NCBI GenBank assembly: GCA_028869255.1
Contig: CP110972.1
Location: forward strand, 3,291,001-3,355,000
Source: Pseudomonas poae
Lineage (GTDB): Bacteria; Pseudomonadota; Gammaproteobacteria; Pseudomonadales; Pseudomonadaceae
Length of the DNA stretch: 64,000 nt
Direction: 5' to 3'
Shown here: positions 1 through 9,009 of the stretch, in pieces
Layout of the letters: each line of letters opens with the position of its first letter
How positions within the stretch are numbered: position 1 is the first letter of the stretch
Program-made: the position numbers and the translations under genes
The notes under the pieces: generated by a model
Told to the model about the DNA's origin: nothing
Database searches by the model: none
What the model saw: the letters and a program-made list of their open reading frames with translations, nothing else

Positions 1-871
1 TGGGCGCGGCGAACGCGCACAGCGCCGGGCCATGGGCGAGCAACCCGGCAGCGAAGTGATAAGCCAGTGTCGACAGGCCCATGCCGCTCGGGTCGCTGGC
101 GTCATGGAACAGGTTCTTGTTCTCGGCGCTGCTGATCGACAGGTGAAAGTGCATGCCGTTGCCAGCGCGTTTCGGGTCGGGCTTGGGCATGAAGGAGCAG
201 ATCATGCCCAGGTCATTGGCGATCTCGCCGGCGGCCATGCGAAAGAAGGTGAAACGGTCGGCCGAGGTCAGGGCGTCGCTGTAGGTGTAGTTGATTTCGA
301 ATTGGCCGTTGGCGTCTTCGTGGTCGATTTGATAGACCTCGAAATCCACCGCCTGCAAGGCTTCGGTCAGGCGTTCCAGAAACACCCGCGAGCGCGACAG
401 GCCCTTGTAGTCGTAGCAGGGTTTGTCGAGGTTATCGCTGGGGTCCACCAACTGCAGCTTGCCCTGCTCGTCGCGGCGCATCAGGTTGAACTCGGGTTCC
501 AGCCCGGTGTTCAGCGTCCAGCCCTTGTCTTGCAGGCGCTGCACCTGCTGCTGCAGCACATAGCGGCTGTCGTAGGGATGGGGCTTGCCGTCGACATGGC
601 CGACGCACACCACCCGCCCGTAACCCGGCTGCCAGGGCACCGGGGTCAGCGTGGCCAGGTCGCCGCGCGCCATGAAGTCCGGCCCGTGGGGTTCCATGCC
701 CATGCCGCTGATGGCAAACCCGGCAAACCCCGCGCCCTCTTCGGCCACTGTTTTCAGCCCACAGATCGGCACCGACTTGGTCTTGGCCGCACCGTGTATA
801 TCCACAAACTGCGCAAGCACGTACTTGATCCCGTGCTTGTCGATGATGCGCTGGGTTTCTGCTGGCAACAT
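1..871 (-). CDS. glnT: Type III glutamine synthetase / gamma-glutamylmethylamide synthetase-like protein (partial)
   Basis: The reading frame starts at the ATG at 869-871, which has a GGAG about nine bases upstream, and runs off the left edge. About 290 N-terminal residues of a usual ~440 are present. The protein starts [19 protein letters not shown] and carries the glutamine synthetase motifs GLEPEFNL (active-site Glu) and GNGMHFHLS (ATP/glutamate-binding His). This family (GlnT/GMAS) ligates ammonia or methylamine to glutamate using ATP in the cytoplasm. The neighbouring purU, folD and sarcosine-oxidase-like subunits favour gamma-glutamylmethylamide synthetase, the entry step of the N-methylglutamate pathway; that is inference. 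The glutamate-synthase-like partners (glxBCD/mgsABC) would lie left of the window. Its promoter carries two of the tandem motifs described at 930-962. Confidence 0.85.
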   Translation of the reverse strand, partial: MLPAETQRIIDKHGIKYVLAQFVDIHGAAKTKSVPICGLKTVAEEGAGFAGFAISGMGMEPHGPDFMARGDLATLTPVPWQPGYGRVVCVGHVDGKPHPYDSRYVLQQQVQRLQDKGWTLNTGLEPEFNLMRRDEQGKLQLVDPSDNLDKPCYDYKGLSRSRVFLERLTEALQAVDFEVYQIDHEDANGQFEINYTYSDALTSADRFTFFRMAAGEIANDLGMICSFMPKPDPKRAGNGMHFHLSISSAENKNLFHDASDPSGMGLSTLAYHFAAGLLAHGPALCAFAAP

Positions 872-929
872 TGCGTGTCACTCCTCGCGAAAGGCAAAAC
901 CGTGTGGGTGGGCCTAGGCTGTCTTTTTA

Positions 930-962
930 TTCCTAAAAAGAAAGTTAGTTTCCTTGCAGGAA
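930..962. promoter_or_regulatory. Tandem candidate operators, glnT/XRE divergent promoter
   Basis: Two 13-mers of form TTCC-N5-RGAA lie exactly 20 bp apart: TTCCTAAAAAGAA at 930-942 and TTCCTTGCAGGAA at 950-962. The same arrangement recurs at 1026-1058 and 2692-2724. The likely ligand is the XRE-cupin protein encoded at 1154, but this is inferred only from co-location. Confidence 0.6.
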
Positions 963-1025
963 TGCAATAGCCTTGCCAGATTCGCGATCGACGCATTGAA
1001 GTCGGTGGAGCAGCGCTTTTGTGCT

Positions 1026-1058
1026 GTATATATGGGAAAATTCTTTTCCCCGCAGGAA
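1026..1058. promoter_or_regulatory. Tandem candidate operator upstream of the XRE-cupin gene
   Basis: A full copy, TTCCCCGCAGGAA, lies at 1046-1058. A half copy ending in GGGAA lies at 1026-1038, again 20 bp upstream. The site is about 95 bp before the regulator start, which fits autoregulation. Confidence 0.55.
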
Positions 1059-1153
1059 TACGCACAGCGGGGTGGCCTTTAAGAGCCGGACTTTGCACTT
1101 TCCCAGTGCGAAAAATATATTACTGAACGGAAACCGTGCAGGAGCCGATGATC

Positions 1154-1753
1154 ATGTCCACCGAAACCGCCCCGCGCCTCAAGCTCGAGCAATACCTGGG
1201 GCTGCAGATCAAACGCCAGCGCCAGGCCCAGGACCTGAAGCTGTCCGACGTAGCGAAAATTGCCGATATCAGCCAGGGCATGTTGAGCAAGATCGAAAAC
1301 GCCCAGGTGTCTACCAGCCTCGATACCCTGAGCCGTTTGTGCGATGTGCTGGGGCTGCCTTTGTCGAAATTGTTCAGCGAATATGATCAGCAAGATGGCA
1401 GCGCGTTGCTGGTCAAGGCTGACCAAGGCATGGAGGTGGTGCGTCGGGGGACTGAGAAGGGGCATACCTATCACCTGCTCAACCATACGCGGGGGCCCAA
1501 GAAGAGCTTCGAGGCTTATATGGTGAGCATGGACGATGCCAGTGAGGAGTTTCCGACCTTTGCGCACCCGGGGACGGAGTTTTTGCATTTGCTGGAGGGG
1601 GAGTTGATTTACCGGCATGGGAATCAGCTGTATCGGATGGAGGCTGGGGACAGCTTGACGTTTGAGGGGGAGATTCCGCATGGGCCGGAGGCGTTGGTGC
1701 AGGTGCCGATTCGGTTGTTGTCGATTATGAATTATGGGGGGGATAAGGAGTGA
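1154..1753 (+). CDS. XRE-family regulator with C-terminal cupin domain
   Basis: This 199-residue cytoplasmic DNA-binding protein has an N-terminal helix-turn-helix at about residues 12-70 (LGLQIKRQRQAQDLKLSDVA, then QGMLSKIENAQVSTSLDTLS). A C-terminal cupin follows at about residues 120-195, with HPGTEFLHLLEGEL and GDSLTFEGEIPHGPEAL. Such HTH-cupin proteins sense small metabolites and often control amine catabolism. I chose the ATG at 1154 because GGAG at 1141-1144 lies nine bases upstream; the ATG at 1148 is only three bases from it. It is divergent from glnT and precedes purU-folD-sox, and the shared tandem motifs at these promoters make it the probable local regulator. The inducer cannot be read from the sequence. 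Confidence 0.85.
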   Translation: MSTETAPRLKLEQYLGLQIKRQRQAQDLKLSDVAKIADISQGMLSKIENAQVSTSLDTLSRLCDVLGLPLSKLFSEYDQQDGSALLVKADQGMEVVRRGTEKGHTYHLLNHTRGPKKSFEAYMVSMDDASEEFPTFAHPGTEFLHLLEGELIYRHGNQLYRMEAGDSLTFEGEIPHGPEALVQVPIRLLSIMNYGGDKE

Positions 1754-1760
1754 CCTGGAT

Positions 1761-2625
1761 GGGGGGGCATATCCGTTATTTGGGTAATGGCTGATATTGG
1801 TTCCGCCCTTACGGCGGGTCACTTTTGGAAAAGAGCCCCAAAAGTAACCAAAAGGGCTCTTGCCCCAACACTCGGCACCTCGCCTCCGGCTCGGTGTGCC
1901 CGCACGCAGACTTGAATCCGTGGGCCGCCGCGATGGGCCATCCTTGGCCCAGCGCGGCTAACCCGGCGTCCTGCCGGGTTGCCCACGGATTCAAGCCTGC
2001 GTGCGGCCAGCGTGTTTTACGGGGCGCCTGAGATCAAGATCACGATCACAAGCGCAGATCAAAAGATCGCTGACTTCGTCAGCGCAAAGGATGTAAGGGC
2101 CAGATCAAAAACAAAGCAAAGCGAGGCGGCCTGACAGCCGACCTGATCATTAAAGCCATACTCGGTCAAATGTGGGAGCTGGCTTGCCTGCGAAAGCATC
2201 AACTCGGTGTGCCTGATGTACCGAGGTGCATGCATCGCAAGCCAGCTCCCACAGAAAAGCCGATCTACTGCCGACCCGCTTTTGATCTACCCCACTCAGG
2301 TCGGCTACCAGGCCGCCGTGCTCTGCTTTTGATCTTGATTCTGATCTAAGACGCCCCGTCAATCACGCTGGCCGAACGCAGGCTTGAATCCGTGGGCAAC
2401 CCGGCAGGACGCCGGGTTAGCCGCGCTGGGCCATGGATGGCCCATCGCGGCGGCCCACGGATTCAAGCCGGAGTGAGGGCACACCGAGCCTAGGCGAGGT
2501 GCCGAGTGATGGGGCGAAGGCCTTTGCTTACTTTTGGGCCTTTCCAAAAGTGAGTCGCTGTAAGAGCGAAACCATAGGCGGCCGTTACCCAAGTAATGGA
2601 TATACACCCACCCACCCCCGGCAAA
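1761..2625. repeat. Large nested inverted repeat element with a REP core
   Basis: The segment 1761-2040 reappears as an imperfect reverse complement at about 2341-2625. Matching blocks include TTGAATCCGTGGGC, the CGGCAGGACGCCGGG core, GGCCAGCGTG and CTTTTGG. The inner parts (about 2041-2165 and 2260-2340) also pair, through GATCAAGATC, AGCCGACCTGA and GGCGGCCTG. At the centre is a REP pair (2171-2253). The whole element could fold into one long hairpin. It fills the gap between the XRE gene and purU, and I see no convincing gene inside. Short reading frames here follow the repeat and its complement and are not supported. Confidence 0.75.
2171..2253. repeat. REP inverted pair
   Basis: TGTGGGAGCTGGCTTGCCTG at 2171 is answered by its reverse complement GCAAGCCAGCTCCCACA ending at 2253. 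This pair forms the centre of the larger inverted repeat. Confidence 0.8.
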
Positions 2626-2691
2626 AATTTCCCCCCAGTTAAAAATCTTTCCCAAAACCCCTAGACGCCCCCCACCCATATCCCCTATAAA

Positions 2692-2724
2692 GCCACCTCA
2701 GGAATATTTTATTCCCCACAAGAA
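2692..2724. promoter_or_regulatory. Tandem candidate operator upstream of purU
   Basis: TTCCCCACAAGAA lies at 2712-2724. A half copy, GCCACCTCAGGAA, lies 20 bp upstream at 2692-2704. It is the same layout as at 930-962 and 1026-1058, and it sits about 85 bp before the purU start. Confidence 0.55.
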
Positions 2725-2808
2725 AACGCGCTCAAGGAACGAGCCAGCTGTCCTCAGACATTTTTTCGCTATGCGATGAGCTGCCGCCATCACCCCCGAG
2801 GACGTGTC

Positions 2809-3675
2809 ATGCAACACGAAAAAAACCATTTCATCATCAAGGTCACCTGCCCCGCGGTATCCGGCATCGTCGCCGCCGTGACCACCTACCTGGCAAACAA
2901 CGCATGCTACATCGGGGAGATGGCCCAGTTCGACGATGACTTCAGCGGCCGCTTCTTCATGCGCGCCGTATTCCGCTTCAACGACGGCCACGAAGGCAAC
3001 CTGCAACAGATCAAAGACGGTTTCGCCGACGTCGCCCAAGCCTTCGACATGCAGTGGGCGCTATACGACACCCGCGAACCGATGCGCGTAATGCTGATGG
3101 TCAGCAAGTTCGACCACTGCCTCACCGACCTGCTCTACCGCTACCACAAGGGTGAGATGGACATGACCATCACCGCCATCGTCTCCAACCACCTCGACCT
3201 GCGGCCCATGGCCGAGCGCGAGGGCATCCGTTTCATCTACCTGCCAGTGAACAAGGACAACAAAGCCGCACAGGAGGCCGAGCTGATGAAGATCGTCGAC
3301 GACACCCGCACCGAGCTGGTGGTGTTGGCGCGCTACATGCAGATCCTCTCCGACGACCTGTGCCGGCAATTGTCAGGACGTGCGATCAACATTCATCACT
3401 CGTTCCTGCCCGGCTTCAAAGGCGCCAAGCCCTACCACCAGGCGTATCAACGAGGGGTGAAGCTGATCGGCGCCACCGCGCACTACGTCACCAGCGACCT
3501 GGATGAGGGCCCGATCATCGAACAGGAAGTACAACGCGTGGACCACGTGTACAAGCCCGACGACCTGGTCGCCATCGGCCGTGACACCGAAACCGTGGCC
3601 CTGTCCAAGGCGGTCAAGTACCACCTGGAACACCGGGTGTTTCTCAACCAGGACAGAACGGTGGTGTTCCGGTGA
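2809..3675 (+). CDS. purU: Formyltetrahydrofolate deformylase
   Basis: PurU hydrolyses 10-formyl-THF to formate and THF in the cytoplasm. The 288 residues match the usual size. The N-terminal part is an ACT domain (about residues 5-85: HFIIKVTCPAVSGIVAAVTT). The C-terminal part is a formyltransferase-type hydrolase with the catalytic Asn-His region INIHHSFLPGFKGAKPYHQ and ATAHYVTSDLDEGPII. The start at 2809 is preferred over 2776 because GAGG at 2798 precedes it and homologues begin there. It heads an operon with folD (4-base overlap) and the sarcosine-oxidase-like genes, so it probably disposes of the C1 unit released as methylene-THF during N-methyl oxidation. This is likely one of several purU paralogues. 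Confidence 0.95.
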   Translation: MQHEKNHFIIKVTCPAVSGIVAAVTTYLANNACYIGEMAQFDDDFSGRFFMRAVFRFNDGHEGNLQQIKDGFADVAQAFDMQWALYDTREPMRVMLMVSKFDHCLTDLLYRYHKGEMDMTITAIVSNHLDLRPMAEREGIRFIYLPVNKDNKAAQEAELMKIVDDTRTELVVLARYMQILSDDLCRQLSGRAINIHHSFLPGFKGAKPYHQAYQRGVKLIGATAHYVTSDLDEGPIIEQEVQRVDHVYKPDDLVAIGRDTETVALSKAVKYHLEHRVFLNQDRTVVFR

Positions 3676-4577
3676 ACACACATAAATTGATCGACGGCAA
3701 AGCCGCTGCCGCCCGCGTGCTGCTGCAAGTGCGCGACGACGTAATGCGCCTGCGCGAGCAAGACATTGAGCCGGCACTGGCGGTGATCCTGGTGGGCAGC
3801 GACGCGGCCAGCCAGGTGTATGTGTGCAACAAGATCCTGCGCGCTGAAGAAGTGGGCATCCGCTCGCTGGAGCACCGGCTGCCCAGCGACACCAGCACCG
3901 AACAGCTGTTGATCCTGATCGGCCAACTCAATGCCGACCCGGCGATTAACGGCATCCTCCTGCAATTGCCGCTGCCGGCGCAGATGGACGAACTGCGGGC
4001 CCTGGAGGCCATCGCGCCGCACAAGGACGTGGACGGTTTTCACAGCCAGAACGTCGGCGGCCTCAGCCAGGGCCGTACGGTGCTGACGCCGTGCACGCCC
4101 AGCGGTTGCCTGTATTTGTTGGAACAGACCTGCGGCGACCTGCGCGGTAAACATGCGGTGGTGATCGGCCGCTCGAACATCGTCGGCAAACCCATGGCCG
4201 CGCTGCTGCTCAAGGCAGATTGCTCGGTCACCGTGCTGCATTCGCGCAGCCATAACGCCCAAGCGCTGTGCAGGCAGGCCGATATCGTAATCGCCGCTGT
4301 GGGCCGTGCGCGCTTGATCGACGCCAGTTGGTTGAAGCCCGGCGCGGTGGTGATCGACGTCGGTATCAACCGCATCGACGACGATGGCCGCAGCCGTCTG
4401 GTGGGCGATGTCGACTTCGACGGCGCCCTGCCCCACGTTGCCGCCATCACCCCGGTACCCGGCGGTGTCGGCCCGATGACCATTGCCTTCCTGATGAAAA
4501 ACACCGTGACCGCCGCCCTTGCGCAGCACCACGCCCTACGCAGCCAATCGGAGGCCGTATGCCATTCAATCTATTGA
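3672..4577 (+). CDS. folD: Bifunctional methylene-THF dehydrogenase / methenyl-THF cyclohydrolase
   Basis: FolD converts 5,10-methylene-THF to 10-formyl-THF with NADP reduction. The 301-residue protein shows the catalytic stretch QVYVCNKILRAEEVGI (the Tyr-x3-Lys pair), NGILLQLPLPAQMD, PCTPSGCL, the nucleotide-binding VVIGRSNIVGKPMAALL, and PVPGGVGPMTIAFLM near the end. The GTG start at 3672 overlaps the purU stop (GTGA), indicating translational coupling. Its 3' end overlaps the next gene by 19 bases. In this operon it should link methylene-THF made by the dehydrogenase to PurU. It is probably a second, operon-dedicated folD beside a housekeeping copy elsewhere. Confidence 0.95.
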   Translation: MNTHKLIDGKAAAARVLLQVRDDVMRLREQDIEPALAVILVGSDAASQVYVCNKILRAEEVGIRSLEHRLPSDTSTEQLLILIGQLNADPAINGILLQLPLPAQMDELRALEAIAPHKDVDGFHSQNVGGLSQGRTVLTPCTPSGCLYLLEQTCGDLRGKHAVVIGRSNIVGKPMAALLLKADCSVTVLHSRSHNAQALCRQADIVIAAVGRARLIDASWLKPGAVVIDVGINRIDDDGRSRLVGDVDFDGALPHVAAITPVPGGVGPMTIAFLMKNTVTAALAQHHALRSQSEAVCHSIY

Positions 4578-5800
4578 AATACGGGCTGAGTTCGGAGTAC
4601 CCGGTGGAGGTCGACCTGCCACCGCCCAAGGACCTCAAGGCCCGCTATGACGTCGTGATCATCGGCGCCGGTGGCCACGGCCTGGCGACCGCCTACTACC
4701 TGGCCAAGTACCACGGCATCACCAATATTGCGGTGCTGGAAAAGGCGTATCTGGGCGGCGGCAACACAGCGCGTAACACCGCAGTGATCCGCTCCAACTA
4801 CCTCACCAGCGAGGGCGTCCGTTTCTACGCCGAGTCGGTGAAGATGTTCCAGTCGCTGTCCAACGAATTCGACTTCAACATCATGTACTCCGAGCGCGGC
4901 CAACTGACCCTGGCGCACACCGACGCCACGGTGCGTTCGTTCCGCCAGCGGGCCGAGGTCAACAAGCACTTCGGCGGGCGCACCGAGATGATCGACCGCC
5001 AGCAGATCCGCGAACTGGTGCCCAGCCTCAACCTCGACCCTGGCCACCTGCCGGTGATCGCCGGGCTCTGGCACATCGACGGCGCCACCGCACGCCATGA
5101 CGCCGTGGCCTGGGGCTACGCCAAGCAGGCCGCCAAGCGTGGTGTGGAAATCCACCAGCTGACCGAGGTGCAGGACCTGATTATCGAAAACGGCACCATC
5201 ACTGCCGTAAAAACCAATCGTGGCACCATCCAGTGTGGCTGCGCGGTACAGGCGATTGCCGGGCACAGTTCGCTGTTGATGGCCAAGGCCGGCATCCGCT
5301 CGCCGATCCAGACCTTCCCGTTGCAGGCCATGGTCACCCAGCCGTTCAAGCCGTTTCTCGACCCGTTGGTGAGTTCCTCGGCCCTGCATTGCTACGTGCA
5401 GCAAACCAGCCGGGGCGAAGTGGTGTTCGGTGGCGGTTCCGACCCTTACCCGCTGTTCAACACGCGCTCTACCCTGGACCTCAAGGAAAGCCTGCTGGCC
5501 CATGCCATCGAAATGTTCCCGTTCCTGGCCAACGCCAAGTTGATGCGCCAGTGGGCCGGCATCACCGACATGACCCCCGACTACAGCCCGATCATGGGCC
5601 TGTCGCCGGTGAAAAATTACTACCTTGATGCGGGCTGGGGCACCTGGGGCTTCAAGGCCACGCCGATCTGCGGCAAGACCATGGCTGAGTTGGTGGCCAG
5701 CGGCGGCAAGGTGCCGGAGCTGATCAAGCCGTTCGGCCTCGAACGCTTCTCGACCTTCCAGCAAGTCAACGAAATGGGCGCCACGGCGGCCAGCCACTGA
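4559..5800 (+). CDS. Sarcosine oxidase-type beta subunit (N-methylglutamate dehydrogenase MgdA-like)
   Basis: This 413-residue flavoprotein has the FAD-binding motif DVVIIGAGGHGLATAYYLAK at about residues 31-50 and a DAO-family fold (GGGNTARNTAVIRSNYLT, then WGTWGFKATPICGKTMAELV at the C-terminus). The beta subunit of heterotetrameric sarcosine oxidase oxidises the N-methyl amine on covalent FMN/FAD. The ATG at 4559 lies inside the end of folD, so the two are coupled. The four-gene order beta-delta-alpha-gamma is that of soxBDAG and mgdABCD. The nearby glnT/gmaS-like gene favours N-methylglutamate as substrate, but the sequence alone does not exclude sarcosine. Confidence 0.85.
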   Translation: MPFNLLKYGLSSEYPVEVDLPPPKDLKARYDVVIIGAGGHGLATAYYLAKYHGITNIAVLEKAYLGGGNTARNTAVIRSNYLTSEGVRFYAESVKMFQSLSNEFDFNIMYSERGQLTLAHTDATVRSFRQRAEVNKHFGGRTEMIDRQQIRELVPSLNLDPGHLPVIAGLWHIDGATARHDAVAWGYAKQAAKRGVEIHQLTEVQDLIIENGTITAVKTNRGTIQCGCAVQAIAGHSSLLMAKAGIRSPIQTFPLQAMVTQPFKPFLDPLVSSSALHCYVQQTSRGEVVFGGGSDPYPLFNTRSTLDLKESLLAHAIEMFPFLANAKLMRQWAGITDMTPDYSPIMGLSPVKNYYLDAGWGTWGFKATPICGKTMAELVASGGKVPELIKPFGLERFSTFQQVNEMGATAASH

Positions 5801-5813
5801 TGGAGAGCGGACT

Positions 5814-6113
5814 ATGAAAATCATGATTTGCCCGCTCAACGGGCCGCGCAATATCAGCGAGTTCACCTACGGCGGCGAGTTCAAGCCGATGCCCGACCCG
5901 GTCAACTGCAGCGATGCCGAATGGGCCGACTACGTGTTCAACACCGACAACCTCGCCGGTGTGGTGCGCGAATGGTGGATGCACACGCCGTCCAGTTACT
6001 GGTTCCTTGCCGAACGCCACACCGTCACCGACGAAATCCAGCGCACCTTCGACCCCAAGGAACTGTTCAGCTGCCGCGTCGACTTCAACACCGCCAAGGA
6101 GATCGCCGGATGA
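5814..6113 (+). CDS. Sarcosine oxidase-type delta subunit, zinc ligands missing (MgdB-like)
   Basis: This 99-residue protein aligns with the delta subunit along its length (MICPLNGPRNISEFTYGGEF, then VVREWWMHTPSSYWFLAERH). In classical sarcosine oxidase this subunit binds structural zinc through a CxxC pair, a His and a further Cys. Here Cys6 remains, but the second Cys is Asn9. His57 remains, and the Cys expected after it is Ser. The zinc site therefore appears lost, which suggests a divergent subfamily such as N-methylglutamate dehydrogenase. The gene lies 13 bases after the beta subunit, and its stop overlaps the alpha start (ATGA). Confidence 0.85.
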   Translation: MKIMICPLNGPRNISEFTYGGEFKPMPDPVNCSDAEWADYVFNTDNLAGVVREWWMHTPSSYWFLAERHTVTDEIQRTFDPKELFSCRVDFNTAKEIAG

Positions 6114-9006
6114 ACCGCCTCCCCACCCCCATGGGCTTGCTGATCCAGCGTGATCAACCGCTCGATTTCAGTTTCGATGGCCAGGCGTACCAGGGCCTGC
6201 AAGGCGACAGCATTGCCAGCGCCCTGCTCGCCAACGGGCGTTTCCTGATGTCCCGTTCATTCAAATACCACCGCCCGCGTGGCCCGTTGAGCATGGCCGG
6301 CCAGGACGCCAACAGCCTGGTGCAACTGCCGCGGGAGCCCAACGTGCTGGCGGACGCCTATGCGCTGAGCGCCGGGTTGGCGGTGAGCGCACAGAACGTC
6401 AACGGCTCGCTGGACAACGACAAGGATGCCTACCTGGGCAAGTTCTCCAAATTCATGCCGGTGGGCTTCTACTACCGCTCGTTCTACAAGCCCAAGGGCA
6501 TGTGGAAGGTCTGGGAGCCGATCATCCGCAAAAAGGCCGGCCTGGGCGTGCTCGACCTGAAATTCCAGCCCGAGTATTACGACAAGGCCTACCTGTTTAC
6601 CGACCTGGCGGTGATCGGCGCCGGCCCTGCGGGTTTGCAGGCGGCCCTGACCGCTGCGAATGCCGGGGCACGGGTGCTGCTGATCGAGCAGCAACCGATC
6701 CTCGGTGGCTCGCTGACGTATGCGCGCTTCGACATCGCCGGCACCCGCGCCGACACCCTGCGCCGCGAGCTGCTTGGCGCGGTGCAGCAACACGCAAATA
6801 TCCAAGTGCTCACCGACGCCACGTGCAACGCCTGGTTTACCGACAACTACCTGCCGGTGATCCAGGGCAAACGCATGTACAAAGTACGTGCGCAGCAGTG
6901 CCTGGTGTGCAGCGGCGCGTTCGACCAGCCAGTGATCTTCCGCAATAACGACCTGCCGGGTGTGATGCTGACCAGCGCCGCACAACGCCTGATGAAGCTC
7001 TACGCGGTCAAGCCCGGCCACCGTGCGGTGGTGCTGACCGGTAATGATGACGGCTACCTCGCCGCCCTCGACCTGCATGACCAGGGCGTGGCAGTGGCCG
7101 CCGTGATCGACCTGCGCCAGGCCCCCGCCGACAAAGCCCTGCCGGGTGCTCTGGCGCAGCGCAAGATCCCTTGCCTGAGCAACAGCACAGTATTCGAAGC
7201 CCTGCATGAAAAAGGCATGCGCCATGTGAAAGGCGTCGATGTGCGCCAGATCACCGGCCAGGGCCAGGTCAGCCACAGCGCCCAGGTGATCGACTGCGAC
7301 CTGCTGTGCATGTCCGGCGGCTACATGCCGGTGTATCAACTGCTGTGCCAGGCCGGGGGCAAGCTGGCCTATGACGACCAGCGTTCGGCGTTCAGCCTCA
7401 GCGGCTTGCCGCGCAACCTGAATGTCGCAGGCTCGGTCCACGGTCAGCACCAGCTGGACAATGTGCTGGCGGATGCCAACAACGCCGCCGCCGCCATCGC
7501 GCAGGCCCTCGGCTTGAGCGCAAGCGTCGCACAGGTGCCGTTGCGCAGCGAAGCCCAGGTCAATTTCAACTGGCCGATCTTCCCGCACCCCAAGGGCAAG
7601 GATTTCGTCGACTTCGACGAAGACCTGCAAGTGGCGGATATCGTCAACGCCACCCGCATCGGCTATCGCGATGTGCAGCTGGTGAAACGCTACTCCACCG
7701 TGGGCATGGGTCCGTCACAAGGCCGCCACTCGGCACTGCCGACGGCGCGGCTGGTGGCCTGGGCGACGCAGCGCAATATCAGTGAAACCGGGGTCACCAC
7801 CGCACGGCCGCCGTTTGTCGCGGAAAAACTCGCCCACGTCGCCGGACGGGCCTTTGACCCCTACCGGCAAACGCCGATGCACGCACGGCATGTGCAAGCC
7901 GGCGCGAAGATGATGCCTGCCGGTATCTGGCAGCGCCCGGCGTATTACGGCAAGCCTTCGGACCGCGAAGCCTGCATGCAGGCCGAAGCGCTGCATGTGC
8001 GCAGCAAGGTCGGGCTGATCGATGTGTCGACCCTCGGTGGCCTGGATGTGCGCGGCCCGGATGCCGCCGAATTGCTCAACCGCATGTACACCTTTGCCTT
8101 CCTCAAGCAGCCAGTGGGCCGTTCGCGTTATGCGCTGATGACCAATGAGCACGGGGTGGTGATCGACGATGGCGTGTGTGCACGGCTGGCCGACAACCAC
8201 TTCTACGTCACCGCCACCACCAGCGGCGTCGACCGTATCTACCAGCAGATGCTCAAGTGGAACGCGCAGTGGCGCCTGGACGTGGATGTGGCCAACGTCA
8301 CCGCCGCGATCTGCGCGGTGAACGTCGCCGGGCCCGACTCGCGCAAAGTGCTGGAGCAGCTGTGCAGCGACCTCGACCTCAGCGCCGAAGGCTTCCCTAC
8401 CTGGGCGTACGCCAGGGCACGGTGGCCGGGATCAAGGCGCGTTTGCTACGGGTCGGTTTTGTCGGCGAACTGGGCTATGAAATCCACGTGCCTGCGCGCC
8501 ACGGCCTGGCGCTGTGGGATGCCTTGATGGCAGCCGGCAAAGCCTTCGATATTCGCCCTTTCGGGGTCGAAACCCAGCGCCTGCTGCGTCTGGAAAAAGG
8601 CCATGTGATCATCAGCCAGGACACCGACGGCATGACCCACCCGGCCGAAATCGACATGGGCTGGGCGGTGAGCCGCAACAAGCCGTTCTTCGTCGGCCGG
8701 CGCTCGGTGGACATCCTCGAAGCCCAGCCACTCAAACGCAAACTCGTGGGGTTCACCTTGCCCAAGGGCAGCGTGCAACCGCTGGAGGGCCACCTGGTAC
8801 TCAATGGCCCGGACATCAGCGGCAACGTCACCTCCTGCGAGTACTCCACCAGCCTGGGCCGGATCATCGGCCTGGCCTACGCCGGGATCGACCAGAGCAC
8901 ACCGGGGCAACGCATTCCGATTCGCGTCGAGGGCGGCATCGTTGTCCAGGCCGACGTGGTGCAATTGCCGTTTTTCGACCCCGCCAACCAACGCCAGGAG
9001 GGTTAA
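6110..9006 (+). pseudogene. Sarcosine oxidase-type alpha subunit (MgdC-like), frameshifted as sequenced
   Basis: The frame from the ATG at 6110 runs through an N-terminal ferredoxin-like region (GDSIASALLANG) and the dinucleotide-binding motif DLAVIGAGPAGLQAALTAAN near residue 165. It then enters a GcvT-like aminomethyltransferase domain that would bind tetrahydrofolate. Near 8393-8398 (TTCCCTAC) homology jumps by one base. The old frame ends in nonsense at 8527, while the other frame continues as YLGVRQGTVAGIKARLLRVG to a stop at 9006. One extra base after TTCCC restores a protein of about 966 residues. The frame is otherwise uninterrupted, so this is either a very recent mutation or a base-calling error. 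If real, the dehydrogenase lacks half of its C1-transfer domain. Confidence 0.85.
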
Positions 9007-9009
9007 GCC

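Noticed and set aside
32..970. Long plus-strand open frame opposite the glnT-like gene
   Set aside because: Its translation has no family resemblance. The minus strand carries clear glutamine synthetase motifs over the same bases; in high-GC DNA such antisense frames are common.
1825..2679. Several 60-106 residue open frames
   Set aside because: They lie inside the nested inverted repeat, and both strands give similar translations because the DNA is self-complementary. No ribosome site or domain supports them.
8391..8400. Programmed ribosomal frameshift in the alpha subunit
   Set aside because: There is no slippery heptamer and no obvious downstream structure, and homologous alpha subunits are single frames. 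Mutation or sequencing error is simpler.
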